A stretch of 49,196 nucleotides of DNA, taken from Alphaproteobacteria bacterium. Its GTDB lineage: Bacteria; Pseudomonadota; Alphaproteobacteria; Rhodobacterales; Rhodobacteraceae. Position numbers and translations under genes: made by a program. Every line of letters begins with the position of its first letter. Position 1 is the first letter of the stretch. Location: contig JAUIDE010000020.1 of the NCBI GenBank assembly GCA_030429105.1, positions 1 to 49,196 of the forward strand. The letters are read 5' to 3'. Under the pieces are notes generated by a model. The model had not been told where the DNA came from and made no database searches. It worked only from the letters and a program-made list of their open reading frames with translations. This document shows positions 16,423-25,334 of the stretch, piece by piece.

Positions 16423-16989
16423 TCAGACCTGCATGATCTCGTCCTGCTTCGCGCTCAGCGCCTCGTCTATCTTCTTGATGCCGGCGTCTGTGAGAGATTG
16501 CACTTCATCGGACCAGAGCTTCTGGTCGTCCTCGCTCATCCCCGCCGCCTTGGCCTTCTTCACCTGGTCCATTCCGTCCCGCCGCACGTTCCGCACGGCG
16601 ATGCGGGCGTCCTCGGCATATTTGCCCGCGAGTTTGGCGAGTTCGCGGCGCCGCTCCTCGTTCAGTTCGGGAATCGGCAGGCGCAGGATCGTCCCGTCCA
16701 CGACCGGGTTGATGCCGAGGCCCGAAGAGCGGATCGCCTTCTCGACCTTGCCGACGAGGCTCTTGTCCCAGACGTTCAGCGTCAGCATCCGCGGCTCCGG
16801 CACGTTGACCGTCGCGACCTGGTTGATCGGCGTCATCGCGCCGTAGGCGTCCACCTGGATCGGCTCGACCATGGAGGCGGAGGCGCGGCCCGTGCGCAGG
16901 GACTGGAACTCCAGCTTCATGTTGGCCAGCGCCCCGTTCATGCGCTTCTCGAGCGCGTCGAGATCGATTTCCAGCTCTTCCTCAGACAT
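16423..16989 (-). CDS. frr: Ribosome recycling factor
   Basis: The 188-residue protein has the family features [11 protein letters not shown], a PLNQ-type loop (here [16 protein letters not shown]) and the C-terminal helix with [10 protein letters not shown]-like residues ([20 protein letters not shown]). Together with EF-G it splits terminated ribosomes. It is about 45 bases downstream of pyrH and 40 bases upstream of uppS, in the standard bacterial order. The ribosome binding site is weak (GGGGGA). Confidence 0.97.
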   Translation of the reverse strand: MSEEELEIDLDALEKRMNGALANMKLEFQSLRTGRASASMVEPIQVDAYGAMTPINQVATVNVPEPRMLTLNVWDKSLVGKVEKAIRSSGLGINPVVDGTILRLPIPELNEERRRELAKLAGKYAEDARIAVRNVRRDGMDQVKKAKAAGMSEDDQKLWSDEVQSLTDAGIKKIDEALSAKQDEIMQV

Positions 16990-17034
16990 CCTGTCCGAAT
17001 CCCCCTTCGCGGCGAGCGCGCCTTCAGGCGCCGC

Positions 17035-17799
17035 TCAACCCTGATCGACAATGGTGAATTTTCCCTCGCCTCTCAAGACCGCGGCGAAGCCGCCCTCGTG
17101 ATAGAGGGAGAAGACGACGATGGGCAGGTTGTTGTCCCGCGCCATCGCTATGGCGGAGGCGTCCATCACCTTCAGGTTGCGGGTCAGCACTTCGTCGAAG
17201 CTGATCCGCGGGAAATGCGTCGCCCCCGGGTTCTTCTTCGGGTCGCTGTCATAGACGCCGTCGACCTGGGTGCCCTTGTAGATCGCGCCGCAATTCATCT
17301 CCATCGCCCGCAGGGTCGCCGCCGTGTCGGTCGTGAAATACGGGTTCCCGGTGCCGGCGGCGAAGATGCAGATGCGCTTCTTCTCCAGATGCCGCACCGC
17401 GCGGCGGCGGATATAGGGCTCGCAGATCTGGTCCATCGGGATGGCGGAGATGACGCGGGTGTGCAGCCCGAGCGCCTCGAGCGCGGATTGCATGCCGAGC
17501 GCGTTCATGATCGTCGCGAGCATGCCCATATAGTCCGCCGAGGCGCGCTCCATACCCTGCGCGGAGCCGGAGAGCCCGCGGAAGATGTTGCCGCCGCCGA
17601 TCACGAGGCAGAGCTCCACGCCCATCTCGTGAACCTTCTTCACCTCTGCGGCGATGCGGGAGACGGTGGGCGGGTGCAGGCCGAAGCCCTGGTCGCCCAT
17701 CAGCGCCTCGCCCGAGATCTTCAGGAGGACGCGGGAATGGGTCGGTCCCGGCGCCGGCGAGCCGGCTGCGGCGCCTCCGTCCGAACCCTCATCCTGCAT
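17035..17799 (-). CDS. pyrH: UMP kinase
   Basis: The 254-residue bacterial UMP kinase phosphorylates UMP to UDP. It shows [18 protein letters not shown], the GGGNIFRG loop, [14 protein letters not shown] and [13 protein letters not shown], all typical of the amino-acid-kinase fold family. An Ala/Gly/Pro-rich N-terminal extension of about 22 residues precedes the domain. AAGGAG lies six bases before the ATG at 17799. It is 112 bases downstream of tsf. Confidence 0.97.
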   Translation of the reverse strand: MQDEGSDGGAAAGSPAPGPTHSRVLLKISGEALMGDQGFGLHPPTVSRIAAEVKKVHEMGVELCLVIGGGNIFRGLSGSAQGMERASADYMGMLATIMNALGMQSALEALGLHTRVISAIPMDQICEPYIRRRAVRHLEKKRICIFAAGTGNPYFTTDTAATLRAMEMNCGAIYKGTQVDGVYDSDPKKNPGATHFPRISFDEVLTRNLKVMDASAIAMARDNNLPIVVFSLYHEGGFAAVLRGEGKFTIVDQG

Positions 17800-17911
17800 G
17801 GCGTGCTCCTTCCCAGCGCGGCCCGAACCTGTCCGAATTCGCGTTCAATCGCAAGGCGCGGAAGCGCGCCGCGGCGCGCGCTTCCCCTGCGGAGGAGAGG
17901 GTCGGGCGGCT

Positions 17912-18802
17912 TCAGCCGCCCATCGTCTTCGCCACCTCGGCGGCGAAATCCTCCTCCTCCTTCTCGATCCCCTCGCCGACCTGGACGCGGGCGAAGGCGG
18001 TGATCGTGAAGGGCCCGGCCGCGGCCACCGCCTTCTCGACGGTGAGGTCCGGGTTGATGACGAAGGCCTGCTTCAGGAGGCAGACCTCGGAGAAGAACTT
18101 CTGCATCCGGCCGACGATCATCTTCTCGATCACCGCCTCGGGCTTGCCGCTCTCGCGCGCCTGCTCCGTAAGCACCTGCTTCTCGCGCTCGATCAGCGCC
18201 GGGTCGAGATCGGCCTCGGAGAGCGAGGCGGGAGACGTCGCCGCGACATGCATGGCGACCTGGCGGCCGATGGCCAGCGCGGCCTCGGCCTCGCCGCCCT
18301 TCACGCCGACAAGCACGCCGATCTTGCCCATGCCCTCCGCCGCGGCGTTGTGGACATAGGTGGCGACATGATCCGCCTCGATCCGCGCCATGCGGCGGAC
18401 GGTCATGTTCTCGCCGATCGTGGTGATCTTCTCGGTCACGGTGTCGGCCACAGTCTTGCCGCCGATAGAGGCGGCGAGGAGCGCGGGCAGGTCCGCCGCG
18501 TCGAGCGCCGCCGTGGCGACGGCGCCGCACATCGCCTGGAACTCGGCGTTGCGCGCCACGAAGTCCGTCTCGGAGTTGATCTCGACAGCGACGCCGACGC
18601 CGGGCTTCGACGCGACGGCGACGAGGCCTTCCGCCGCGACGCGGCCGGATTTCTTCGCGGCCTTGGCTAGGCCCTTGGCGCGCAGCCAGTCCACCGCCGC
18701 CTCGATGTCGCCGTCCGTCTCGGTCAGCGCCTTCTTGGCGTCCATCATGCCCGCGCCGGTCATGTCGCGCAGGTTCTTAACGTCGCTGGCCGTGATCGCC
18801 AT
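17912..18802 (-). CDS. tsf: Elongation factor Ts
   Basis: EF-Ts is the nucleotide exchange factor for EF-Tu. The 296-residue product starts with the UBA-like region carrying [16 protein letters not shown], then the core with [12 protein letters not shown] and VGVKGG, and ends in the dimerisation region. GAGGAG lies seven bases upstream of the ATG at 18802. It follows rpsB by 99 bases; a GC-rich hairpin sits in that spacer. Confidence 0.97.
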   Translation of the reverse strand: MAITASDVKNLRDMTGAGMMDAKKALTETDGDIEAAVDWLRAKGLAKAAKKSGRVAAEGLVAVASKPGVGVAVEINSETDFVARNAEFQAMCGAVATAALDAADLPALLAASIGGKTVADTVTEKITTIGENMTVRRMARIEADHVATYVHNAAAEGMGKIGVLVGVKGGEAEAALAIGRQVAMHVAATSPASLSEADLDPALIEREKQVLTEQARESGKPEAVIEKMIVGRMQKFFSEVCLLKQAFVINPDLTVEKAVAAAGPFTITAFARVQVGEGIEKEEEDFAAEVAKTMGG

Positions 18803-18825
18803 GTCATGCTCCTCGGTCTCGGAGA

Positions 18826-18846
18826 CGGCCCCGCTGGGCGGGGCCG
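18826..18846 (-). terminator. GC-rich hairpin in the rpsB-tsf spacer
   Basis: Perfect nine-base arms CGGCCCCGC and GCGGGGCCG enclose a three-base loop between rpsB and tsf. There is no following T-run, so it is more likely an attenuator, pause or mRNA-processing element than a full terminator. It lies just upstream of the tsf ribosome binding site. Confidence 0.5.
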
Positions 18847-18901
18847 CCGATGCGATAGGTCCGCCGGGCGACGGTTTCGTGACGTCCGGCGAAGAAGGGG
18901 G

Positions 18902-19690
18902 TCAGGAGGCGGGCGCCTCTTCGACCGGAGTCTCCTCGGCCGGCAGGTCGTCCACCATCGGCTCCTCGATCTCGCCGAGGTCGAAGCCCGCCGCGCCCAT
19001 CTGCGCCGCCATGCCGTCGAGCGCGGCGTCGGAAGCGAGGTCGCAATAGAGCTTGATCGCCCGCGCGGCGTCGTCATTGCCGGGGATCGGATAGGTCACG
19101 CCCTCGGGGCTCGAATTCGAGTCGAGCACGGCGACGACCGGGATCCCGAGCTTGTTCGCCTCGAGAATCGCCAGCGCCTCCTTGTTCGTGTCGATCACGA
19201 AGAGGATGTCCGGCACGCCGCCCATCTCCCGGATGCCGCCGAGCGACATGGTGAGCTTGGTCCGCTCGCGGTCGAGGTTCAGCCTCTCCTTCTTGGTCAG
19301 CGCCGCGGCGCCGCCGCCGTCCAGCATCTCGTCCAGCTTCTTGAGCCGGGAGATGGAGTTGGAGACGGTCTTCCAGTTGGTCAGCGTGCCGCCGAGCCAG
19401 CGGTGGTTCATGTAATACTGCGCGGAGCGCTCCGCCGCCTCGTGAACCGCCTTCTGCGCCTGCCGCTTCGTGCCGACGAAGAGGATGCGCCCTCCGCGCG
19501 CCACCGTCTCGCGCAGCGCGTTCAGCGCCGCGTCGAGCAGCGGGACGGTCTGCGTCAGGTCGAGAATGTGGATGCCGTTGCGATCGCCATAGATGTAGGG
19601 CCCCATCTTGGGGTTCCAGCGATGCGTCTGGTGTCCGAAGTGGACGCCCGCTTCGAGAAGCTGGCGCAGTGAGAATTCAGGCAGAGCCAT
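18902..19690 (-). CDS. rpsB: 30S ribosomal protein S2
   Basis: The 262-residue product starts [20 protein letters not shown] and includes the conserved [30 protein letters not shown] and [16 protein letters not shown] segments. It ends in an acidic Pro/Glu-rich tail. The ATG at 19690 has AAGGAAG eight bases upstream; a longer frame from 19837 covers the leader and is not coding. It is the first gene of the rpsB-tsf-pyrH-frr operon and follows a good promoter at 19809-19837. Confidence 0.97.
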   Translation of the reverse strand: MALPEFSLRQLLEAGVHFGHQTHRWNPKMGPYIYGDRNGIHILDLTQTVPLLDAALNALRETVARGGRILFVGTKRQAQKAVHEAAERSAQYYMNHRWLGGTLTNWKTVSNSISRLKKLDEMLDGGGAAALTKKERLNLDRERTKLTMSLGGIREMGGVPDILFVIDTNKEALAILEANKLGIPVVAVLDSNSSPEGVTYPIPGNDDAARAIKLYCDLASDAALDGMAAQMGAAGFDLGEIEEPMVDDLPAEETPVEEAPAS

Positions 19691-19808
19691 GATCCGCGTC
19701 TTCCTTTCCGGTTTCGCCGCTGCGGGGTCAGGGCTCTCGCCCAACCGGCGGACCGTGCGGGATGTCTCCCCGCCTGGCCCAATCCCCGCATGTGGTTTGG
19801 TGGCGCGG

Positions 19809-19837
19809 CCTATAGACCGACGCGCCGCCGCAGGCAA
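19809..19837 (-). promoter_or_regulatory. Predicted sigma-70-type promoter of rpsB
   Basis: On the minus strand a -35 box TTGCCT is followed after 17 bases by a -10 box TATAGG. The predicted transcript would have an mRNA leader of about 110 bases before the rpsB start. Such a leader is long enough for autoregulation by S2, but I see no defined motif for that. Confidence 0.6.
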
Positions 19838-19846
19838 GGGGCCGCG

Positions 19847-20503
19847 TCAGACCGGCGCGAAGCGGTCCGTCCCGGGTTCGAGCGCGAACATCTCGCCCTC
19901 GGCGATGTCGATCCAGACGCCGTGAAGCGTGAGCAGGCCCCTCGCCACCGCCTCGCGCACGAAGGGGAAGGTCGCGAGATTGGCGAGGGAGGCGCGCACC
20001 GCCTCCTGCTCCAGCGCGGTCAGCGCCGCGCCGCGCTCGAGACCCAGCGCGCTGACCGTCTCGAAACCGGGGCGGAGAATGTCCATCCAGCGGCCGACGA
20101 AGCTCGTCGCCTCCTCGAGTTCGGGCGCGGCGCCGGAACACATGTCATGGCAGGCCTCGACCCCGCCGCAATGCGAATGGCCGACGACGACGATATGCGC
20201 GACCCGGAGCGTCGTCACCGCATATTCCACCGCCGCGGAGGTGCCGTGGCGCTCCAGGTCGGGCGCATAGGGGGGGACGAGATTGGCCACGTTGCGGACG
20301 ACGAAAAGGTCCCCCGGCTCCGCGCCGAACATGTTCACCGTGTCGAGCCGGCTGTCGCAGCAAGAGATCAGCATGGCGCGGGGATGCTGCCCGTCCGCCA
20401 TCAGGCGCGCATACCAGGCCTTCGAATCGGCGAACCGCACGCTCCGCCAGGACCTGAACCGATCCACGAGATAGTTCGGGACCGGATGCGCCAGTAGCCC
20501 CAT
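19847..20503 (-). CDS. Beta-class carbonic anhydrase
   Basis: The 218-residue enzyme interconverts CO2 and bicarbonate. The zinc ligands are visible: Cys in ISCCDSRLD near residue 49, and His and Cys in GHSHCGG near residues 108-111. The Asp-Arg pair of CDSR that gates the active site is present. GGAGGAGG lies directly upstream of the ATG at 20503. It stands alone, divergent from a small secreted-protein gene, with its 3' end close to the rpsB promoter. Confidence 0.94.
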   Translation of the reverse strand: MGLLAHPVPNYLVDRFRSWRSVRFADSKAWYARLMADGQHPRAMLISCCDSRLDTVNMFGAEPGDLFVVRNVANLVPPYAPDLERHGTSAAVEYAVTTLRVAHIVVVGHSHCGGVEACHDMCSGAAPELEEATSFVGRWMDILRPGFETVSALGLERGAALTALEQEAVRASLANLATFPFVREAVARGLLTLHGVWIDIAEGEMFALEPGTDRFAPV

Positions 20504-20590
20504 GTCGTCCTCCTCCCCTCCCGCCGCGGGCGTGACAAACAGGAACGCGCATGACAGACTCCCCGCGGCGCGTAAAGGTCGGAGGCGGGC

Positions 20591-20899
20591 ATGCGGAGGA
20601 TCGGGCTTCTCGCCGCCGCCGCCGTCGTCATCCTGGCGGCGGCCCCCTTGGCGGCGCAGCAAAGCCCTGCGCACGAATTCTGCCGGATGACGGAAGGCCC
20701 CTCCGGCCCCGCCTTCGAGACCTGCGTCTCCGGCCAGATCGCAGCGGCCCAGAACGTCGCCCGCCGTCTCGCATCGGTTCGCGGCAGGCCGGACGCCGCT
20801 TCGGCCCTGATAGCGGTATACGAGGAATGCCGCGCCCTCTGGTCCCCCGATTTCGCCCTTATCGAGCGCTGCGTCGCCGACAAGCTCGAAGGGCGCTGA
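20591..20899 (+). CDS. Small secreted four-cysteine protein, unknown function
   Basis: A 102-residue precursor with a signal peptide (IGLLAAAAVVILAAAPLAAQ). The mature part of about 80 residues has four Cys (in EFCRM, ETCVS, EECRA and ERCVA) and is predicted helical, so two disulfides in the periplasm are likely. GGAGG lies seven bases before the ATG. I do not recognise a named family. It is divergent from the carbonic anhydrase gene. Confidence 0.7.
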   Translation: MRRIGLLAAAAVVILAAAPLAAQQSPAHEFCRMTEGPSGPAFETCVSGQIAAAQNVARRLASVRGRPDAASALIAVYEECRALWSPDFALIERCVADKLEGR

Positions 20900-21001
20900 C
20901 CGGCCCTCCTTTTGAGCGCCGGTTTGACAAGCAGGCGCCCGCCCCGCTTTATTCCGCCGCCGCGGGCCCGCCCCGCGCCCCCTGAAGCAGCGGAGACCGC
21001 C

Positions 21002-21994
21002 ATGCCCTTCAACGCCCTTGTCGTCGAGAAAGCCGAGGACGGCGCCGTAAGCCAGTCCATCAAGCCGCTCGAAATCTCCGACCTGCCCGAGGGCGAGGTG
21101 GTCGTGGACGTCGAATACTCGACGCTCAACTACAAGGACGGGCTCTGCCTCACCGGCAAGGGCGGCCTCGTTCGCAACTACCCCCATGTCCCCGGCATCG
21201 ACTATGCCGGAACCGTCTCGGAAAGCGCGGATTCCCGCTACAAGCCGGGCGACAAGGTGGTGCTGACCGGCTGGCGCGTCGGCGAGGTCGTCTGGGGCGG
21301 CTATGCGCAGAAGGCGCGGGCGAAGGCGGACTGGCTGGTGCCGCTCCCCGCCGGGCTCACGACGCGGCAGGCCATGGCGGTCGGCACCGCCGGCTTCACC
21401 GCGATGCTCGCCGTGATGGCGCTTGAGGCGCACGGGCTGAAGCCCGGCGCCGGGCCTGTTCTCGTCACCGGCGCCGCGGGCGGCGTCGGCTCCGTGGCGG
21501 TCGCGATCCTCGCGAAGCTCGGCCACGAGGTCGCGGCGGTGACGGGCCGGCCCGAGACGGCGGACTACCTGAAGTCCCTCGGCGCGACCCAGATCGTCGC
21601 GCGGGAGGAGATCGCGGAGGCGCCGACGAAGCCGCTGGAGAAGGAAACCTGGGCCGGCTGCGTGGACGCGGTGGGCGGGTCGATGCTCGCCCGCGTGCTG
21701 ACGCAGCTGAAATACGGCGGATCGGCCGCCGCGGTCGGCCTCGCCGGCGGCGCTGCGCTGCCCGCCACCGTGGTGCCCTTCCTCCTCCGCGGGGTGAATC
21801 TCCTCGGCATCGACAGCGTGATGCAGCCCTACGAGCCTCGCGTCGCCGCCTGGAAGCGCGTTGCCGCCGACCTGCCGATGGACAAGCTCGAAGAGATGGT
21901 CCGGCCGGCTGCGCTGAAGGACCTGCCGGCGCTCGGCGCGGCGATTCTCAAGGGCGGCGTGCAGGGGCGCGTCGTCGTCGACGTGAACGCCTGA
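21002..21994 (+). CDS. acuI: Acrylyl-CoA reductase (AcuI-type) MDR oxidoreductase
   Basis: The 330-residue zinc-independent medium-chain reductase fits AcuI/YhdH: STLNYKDGLCLTGKGG near residues 38-53, PHVPGIDYAGTV, and the NADPH-binding VTGAAGGVGSVAVAILAKLG. AcuI reduces acryloyl-CoA to propionyl-CoA, used in 3-hydroxypropionate and DMSP metabolism and to detoxify acrylate. The ATG at 21002 gives the family-typical start MPFNALVVEK; an upstream in-frame start at 20912 lies in a Pro/Arg-rich leader. No other DMSP genes are in the window, so a general detoxifying role is equally possible. Confidence 0.88.
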   Translation: MPFNALVVEKAEDGAVSQSIKPLEISDLPEGEVVVDVEYSTLNYKDGLCLTGKGGLVRNYPHVPGIDYAGTVSESADSRYKPGDKVVLTGWRVGEVVWGGYAQKARAKADWLVPLPAGLTTRQAMAVGTAGFTAMLAVMALEAHGLKPGAGPVLVTGAAGGVGSVAVAILAKLGHEVAAVTGRPETADYLKSLGATQIVAREEIAEAPTKPLEKETWAGCVDAVGGSMLARVLTQLKYGGSAAAVGLAGGAALPATVVPFLLRGVNLLGIDSVMQPYEPRVAAWKRVAADLPMDKLEEMVRPAALKDLPALGAAILKGGVQGRVVVDVNA

Positions 21995-22013
21995 AGCGGG
22001 CGCCTTGCAACCC

Positions 22014-22045
22014 ATGGCGGAGCGCCCCGTGCGTCGCTCCGCCAT
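22014..22045 (+). terminator. Hairpin downstream of the acuI-like gene
   Basis: Perfect 11-base arms ATGGCGGAGCG and CGCTCCGCCAT flank a ten-base loop, 20 bases after the stop codon. No T-run follows, so it may act as an mRNA 3'-end stabiliser or a factor-assisted terminator. Confidence 0.5.
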
Positions 22046-22154
22046 TACGGGCGGAAATAAGCCAATTGTGATTGAAACCGACCGGATTCCGCGCGAAACC
22101 CGCCAGTAATTTTGATAAAATCTTCATCGTCAAACTTGTTCATGTGGGGTCATC

Positions 22155-22817
22155 ATGAAACAGATCTTCGCGATCGCGCTTGCAATCGGCTTTTCCTCCG
22201 TGGCGGCGCACGCCGCAGTTTTCGATTTCGAGGAATTCGCCACCAACACGGCGATCAACTCGATCACGGGCGGCGGCATCACCGCAACCGTCATCACTGA
22301 CAGCAACCGCCCTGTCGCCAATGGCGGCACGAATCAGGCAGTCGTCTTCGACACCCTTAATCCCACCGGCAACGACAACGACCTCGCGTCGCCCTTCTCG
22401 CCGGCGCCGGGGTTCTCGGGGCCGCTCAACGCGAGCAAGATCCTGATCATCGCCGGGCCGCAGAACGGCAACCTCAGCCTGCCGGACGACGATGCGCAGG
22501 GCGGAACGATCACCTTCACCTTTGACCGCAAGGTCAACGTGCTTGGCTTCGACTATCTCGACACGGAAGCGAACGGCAACGAACTCTTCCTCTCGACGGA
22601 TCTCGGGTTCCTCTCCACCGCGCTGGTGGCCGGGAACGGGCAATACGGCTCCTTCTTGACGCCCCTGCTCGGCATTCAGTCGCTCACATTCAGCTTCGGC
22701 GGCTCCGGTGGGCTCGACAACCTCAACGTCGAGGCGGTTCCGCTGCCGGCGGCGGGCCTGCTTCTGCTCACCTCGCTCGGCGCTCTTGGCCTCTTCAAAC
22801 GGCGCGCGCGGACCTGA
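22155..22817 (+). CDS. VPLPA-CTERM sorting-domain protein
   Basis: The 220-residue precursor has an N-terminal signal peptide (IFAIALAIGFSSVAAHA), a beta-rich Asn/Gly/Asp-rich extracellular domain starting FDFEEFATNTAI, and a C-terminal tail VPLPAAGLLLLTSLGALGLF followed by KRR at about residues 195-217. That tail is the VPLPA variant of PEP-CTERM, recognised by an exosortase for cell-surface or exopolysaccharide-associated sorting. No exosortase is in the window. The upstream 70 bases are AT-rich and probably hold its own promoter. It is lower in GC than its neighbours, as usual for such surface proteins. Its ligand is unknown. Confidence 0.88.
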   Translation: MKQIFAIALAIGFSSVAAHAAVFDFEEFATNTAINSITGGGITATVITDSNRPVANGGTNQAVVFDTLNPTGNDNDLASPFSPAPGFSGPLNASKILIIAGPQNGNLSLPDDDAQGGTITFTFDRKVNVLGFDYLDTEANGNELFLSTDLGFLSTALVAGNGQYGSFLTPLLGIQSLTFSFGGSGGLDNLNVEAVPLPAAGLLLLTSLGALGLFKRRART

Positions 22818-22846
22818 AAAGCTCCGGCCGGCTTGCGGCCTACCTT

Positions 22847-22875
22847 CGCCCCGGCGCATGTTCGGCGCCGGGGCG
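22847..22875 (+). terminator. Strong GC hairpin between the VPLPA-CTERM gene and rsmD
   Basis: Perfect 11-base arms CGCCCCGGCGC and GCGCCGGGGCG flank a seven-base loop, 30 bases after the stop of the surface-protein gene and 20 bases before rsmD. There is no T-run. It probably ends or stabilises the upstream transcript. Confidence 0.5.
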
Positions 22876-22894
22876 GAGGACGGGGAGCGGAGCC

Positions 22895-23476
22895 ATGAGG
22901 ATCGTCGGAGGCCGGTTCCGCGGCCGCGCCATCGCCGCGCCGGGCCCGGACTGGGGCGGCGCGGCGCATCTGCGCCCGACCTCGGACCGGGTGCGGGAGG
23001 CGATCTTCAACCTGCTCGCCCATGGCGATTACGGCGGCGCGCCGGAAGGAATGCGCGTGCTCGACCTCTTCGCCGGCTCCGGCGCGCTCGGTTTCGAGGC
23101 GCTGAGCCGCGGCGCGCTCCGCGCCGTCTTCGTGGATGACGGCGGGCCCGCGCGGGCGCTGATGCGCGAAACGGCCGAGCATCTCGGCCTCAACGGCGTC
23201 ACGAAGATCTGGCGGCGGGACGCCACAAGGCTCGGCCCCTGTCGGGGCGAGCCCTTCGACCTCGTCTTTCTCGATCCGCCCTATGGCGCCGGCCTCGCCG
23301 CGCCGGCCCTCGCCTCCGCCGCGGAGGGCGGTTGGCTCGCTCCCGGCGCCCTCGTCGTCCTCGAGCAGGAGAAGGGCGCCGAGCCGCCCGCCGCGTTCTC
23401 GCTCCTCGACGACCGAACCTACGGTGAGACGCGGGTGCTGATCGGGCGCGCGGCGCCGTGCGCGCCGGGCGGCTGA
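22895..23476 (+). CDS. rsmD: 16S rRNA (guanine(966)-N2)-methyltransferase RsmD
   Basis: The 193-residue class I methyltransferase begins MRIVGGRFRGRAI, has the LRPTSDRVREAIFN motif, SAM-binding VLDLFAGSGALGFEAL and the catalytic FLDPPYG. RsmD methylates G966 of 16S rRNA in the 30S subunit. It is full length. The ribosome binding site is GGGGAG eight bases upstream. Confidence 0.93.
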   Translation: MRIVGGRFRGRAIAAPGPDWGGAAHLRPTSDRVREAIFNLLAHGDYGGAPEGMRVLDLFAGSGALGFEALSRGALRAVFVDDGGPARALMRETAEHLGLNGVTKIWRRDATRLGPCRGEPFDLVFLDPPYGAGLAAPALASAAEGGWLAPGALVVLEQEKGAEPPAAFSLLDDRTYGETRVLIGRAAPCAPGG

Positions 23477-23513
23477 CGACGCGGGGGCCGGGCCGCGCTG
23501 ACTTCGAGAGGCA

Positions 23514-23541
23514 GTGACAAGGCGTCCCGCCGCGCTATAGT
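23514..23541 (+). promoter_or_regulatory. Predicted promoter of the peroxiredoxin gene
   Basis: A -35 box GTGACA and a -10 box TATAGT are separated by 16 bases, 30 bases before the coding start at 23571. Both boxes match the sigma-70 consensus at five of six positions, the best match I noticed in the window. Confidence 0.65.
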
Positions 23542-23570
23542 CCGCGCGGCTCATCATTCAGGAGGATCGC

Positions 23571-24059
23571 ATGACCATCGCCGTCGGAGAGACGCTGCCC
23601 GCCGCTTCATTCGTCGAACTCGGGGCGGAGGGCCCGGCGGCGGTTTCCGTCGAGGCGCTGACCAAGGGCCGCCGCGTCGCGCTCTTCGCCGTGCCGGGCG
23701 CCTTCACGCCGACCTGCCACAACAAGCATGTGCCGAGCTTCGTGAACGCCGCCAAGGCGCTGTCGGAGAAGGGCGTGGACGAGATCGTCTGCGTCTCCGT
23801 CAACGACCCGTTCGTGATGAAGGCCTGGGGCGAGGCGACCGGAGCGAAGGCGGCGGGCATCCGCATGCTGGCCGACCCGGACAGCTCCTTCACGAAGGCG
23901 GTGGGCCTCGACTTTTCCGCGCCGCCGGCAGGGCTCCACGCCCGCTCCCGCCGCTATTCCATGCTGGTGGAGGACGGGAAGGTGAAGGTTCTCAACATCG
24001 AGGACGGGCCGGGCCAGGCGACCTGCTCGCTCGGCGAGGTGCTGGTCGACCAGATCTGA
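23571..24059 (+). CDS. Peroxiredoxin, Prx5/AhpE-like (type II peroxiredoxin)
   Basis: The 162-residue thiol peroxidase has the peroxidatic motif PGAFTPTCHNKHVPSF near residues 44-59, a second Cys in the segment EIVCVSV and a third near the C-terminus in QATCSLGE. It reduces H2O2 and organic peroxides with glutathione, glutaredoxin or thioredoxin. AGGAGG lies just upstream of the ATG at 23571. It stands alone with its own promoter. Confidence 0.93.
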   Translation: MTIAVGETLPAASFVELGAEGPAAVSVEALTKGRRVALFAVPGAFTPTCHNKHVPSFVNAAKALSEKGVDEIVCVSVNDPFVMKAWGEATGAKAAGIRMLADPDSSFTKAVGLDFSAPPAGLHARSRRYSMLVEDGKVKVLNIEDGPGQATCSLGEVLVDQI

Positions 24060-24081
24060 AACCGTCCGCGCGGGGGGCGCC

Positions 24082-24498
24082 TCAGGCGCTCTCCGCCGGC
24101 GCCGGGCGGATGGAGACGCCGTTGATGCGCCATTCGCCCCCCACCTCGATCATCAGGTAGTCCGCGATGAAAAAGCGGCCCTCGGCGTCCTCGAAGATCA
24201 TCGCCTGGCTGAGGCCGCGCGGGGTCTCCGTCAGGGCGCCGGCCTGTACCGATCGCGGCTTCCAGACCATCGGATAGCCGGAGGTGACCATCCGGCTGAA
24301 TGTCTCGGGGTCGCGGAAGATCCCCTGGATGGTCGGAGATGCGAAGGTGAAGGCGCGGGCCCAGTCATCCGCCCGCATGGCCTCGACCTGCGAGCGGATC
24401 ACGGTTTCGATCCCGGCGGCGTCCGGCGCGCCCTGCGCGGGGGCGGCGAGCGGGGAGAGGGTGATCAGGGCGGCGAGAGCAAGGGCTGTGCGGCGCAT
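24082..24498 (-). CDS. DUF4864 domain-containing secreted protein
   Basis: The 138-residue precursor has a signal peptide (LALAALITLSPLAAPAQG) and an NTF2-like cystatin-type domain. Pieces that match DUF4864 are IRSQVEAMRADDWARAFTFASP, here read as two adjoining motifs (VIRSQVEAMRADD and WARAFTFASPTIQ), and the C-terminal GGEWRINGVSI. The function is unknown. It converges on the peroxiredoxin gene and is divergent from an outer-membrane-like gene 52 bases away. Confidence 0.8.
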   Translation of the reverse strand: MRRTALALAALITLSPLAAPAQGAPDAAGIETVIRSQVEAMRADDWARAFTFASPTIQGIFRDPETFSRMVTSGYPMVWKPRSVQAGALTETPRGLSQAMIFEDAEGRFFIADYLMIEVGGEWRINGVSIRPAPAESA

Positions 24499-24550
24499 CG
24501 GGGCCTCCTTTCACTCCTTCATCAGATGCGCCGCCGCCCGCGGGAGGCAA

Positions 24551-25327
24551 GTGCGAAGCGTCACGCGCCCGGCCGGGCTTTGCTTCGGCCTCCTCGCGCT
24601 CATAGCCTGCGAGGCGGCGGCCGGCGCCTGGACGCGCGCGCCGGGCGAGGGATTCGTCTCGCAGACGACCCGCTATTTCGCGACGGAGCCGACCACGAGC
24701 CGAGACGTCGATTTCGCGCGCGCCTCGCTCGGTCTCTACGCCGAATACGGTCTGATCGAGGGCCTGACGCTCGGCGGCGAGGCGGACCAGGGCATGCGGC
24801 TCGACGATGGCGGCTTCGGCGCGCAGGACGGGCGGCTGCGGGGCTTCGCGCGCGTGCGGCTCTGGACGGGCGAGGCGGGGGACGTCGCTTCGATGGAGGC
24901 CGGCGGCTCCGTCCCCCTCTCGGGCTTCACTTCGCCCGCGGCGCCGGGCGGCGACGAGAGCTACGAAATCCGCCTTTCGGCCCTCTACGGAAGGGGGCTG
25001 GACACGCCGCTCGGGCCCGGCTGGGCCGATGGAATCCTGAGCTATGCGAAATTCGTCGGAGACCGGGCGGACGAGATCAAGCTTGACCTGACCTTCGGCC
25101 TCCGCCCCGCCCCGCGCTTTCTCGCGATGGCGCAGCTCTTCGCCACGAAGGGGCTCCGGAACGAGGCGTTCGGCGGGCCGGATTTCGACCTCGCCAAGGT
25201 CCAGCTCTCGCTCGGCTACGAGATCGAGGAGACGCGGACGATCCTCCTCGGCTTCGCGCGGGACGTGCTGACCAGGGGAACGTCGGACGGGTACGAGTTG
25301 TCGCTGGCTCTCTGGACGCGGTTCTGA
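24551..25327 (+). CDS. Putative outer-membrane protein or lipoprotein, unknown function
   Basis: The 258-residue product starts at GTG 24551, with GGGAGG just upstream. Its N-terminus is a signal sequence ending in LIAC at residues 17-20, which fits a lipobox. The rest is rich in alternating beta-strand pattern (for example LSALYGRGLDTPLGPGW and VQLSLGYEIEETR) and ends in LALWTRF, a terminal Phe typical of barrels. It may be a small beta-barrel; the lipobox could be fortuitous. Upstream ATG choices would overlap the divergent DUF4864 gene. No named family is recognised. Confidence 0.7.
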   Translation: MRSVTRPAGLCFGLLALIACEAAAGAWTRAPGEGFVSQTTRYFATEPTTSRDVDFARASLGLYAEYGLIEGLTLGGEADQGMRLDDGGFGAQDGRLRGFARVRLWTGEAGDVASMEAGGSVPLSGFTSPAAPGGDESYEIRLSALYGRGLDTPLGPGWADGILSYAKFVGDRADEIKLDLTFGLRPAPRFLAMAQLFATKGLRNEAFGGPDFDLAKVQLSLGYEIEETRTILLGFARDVLTRGTSDGYELSLALWTRF

Positions 25328-25334
25328 ACGCGCC

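Noticed and set aside
20504-22045. Minus-strand extension of the carbonic anhydrase frame to 732 codons
   Set aside because: The extra part is antisense to the acuI-like gene. The ATG at 20503 has a strong ribosome binding site and gives the normal enzyme length.
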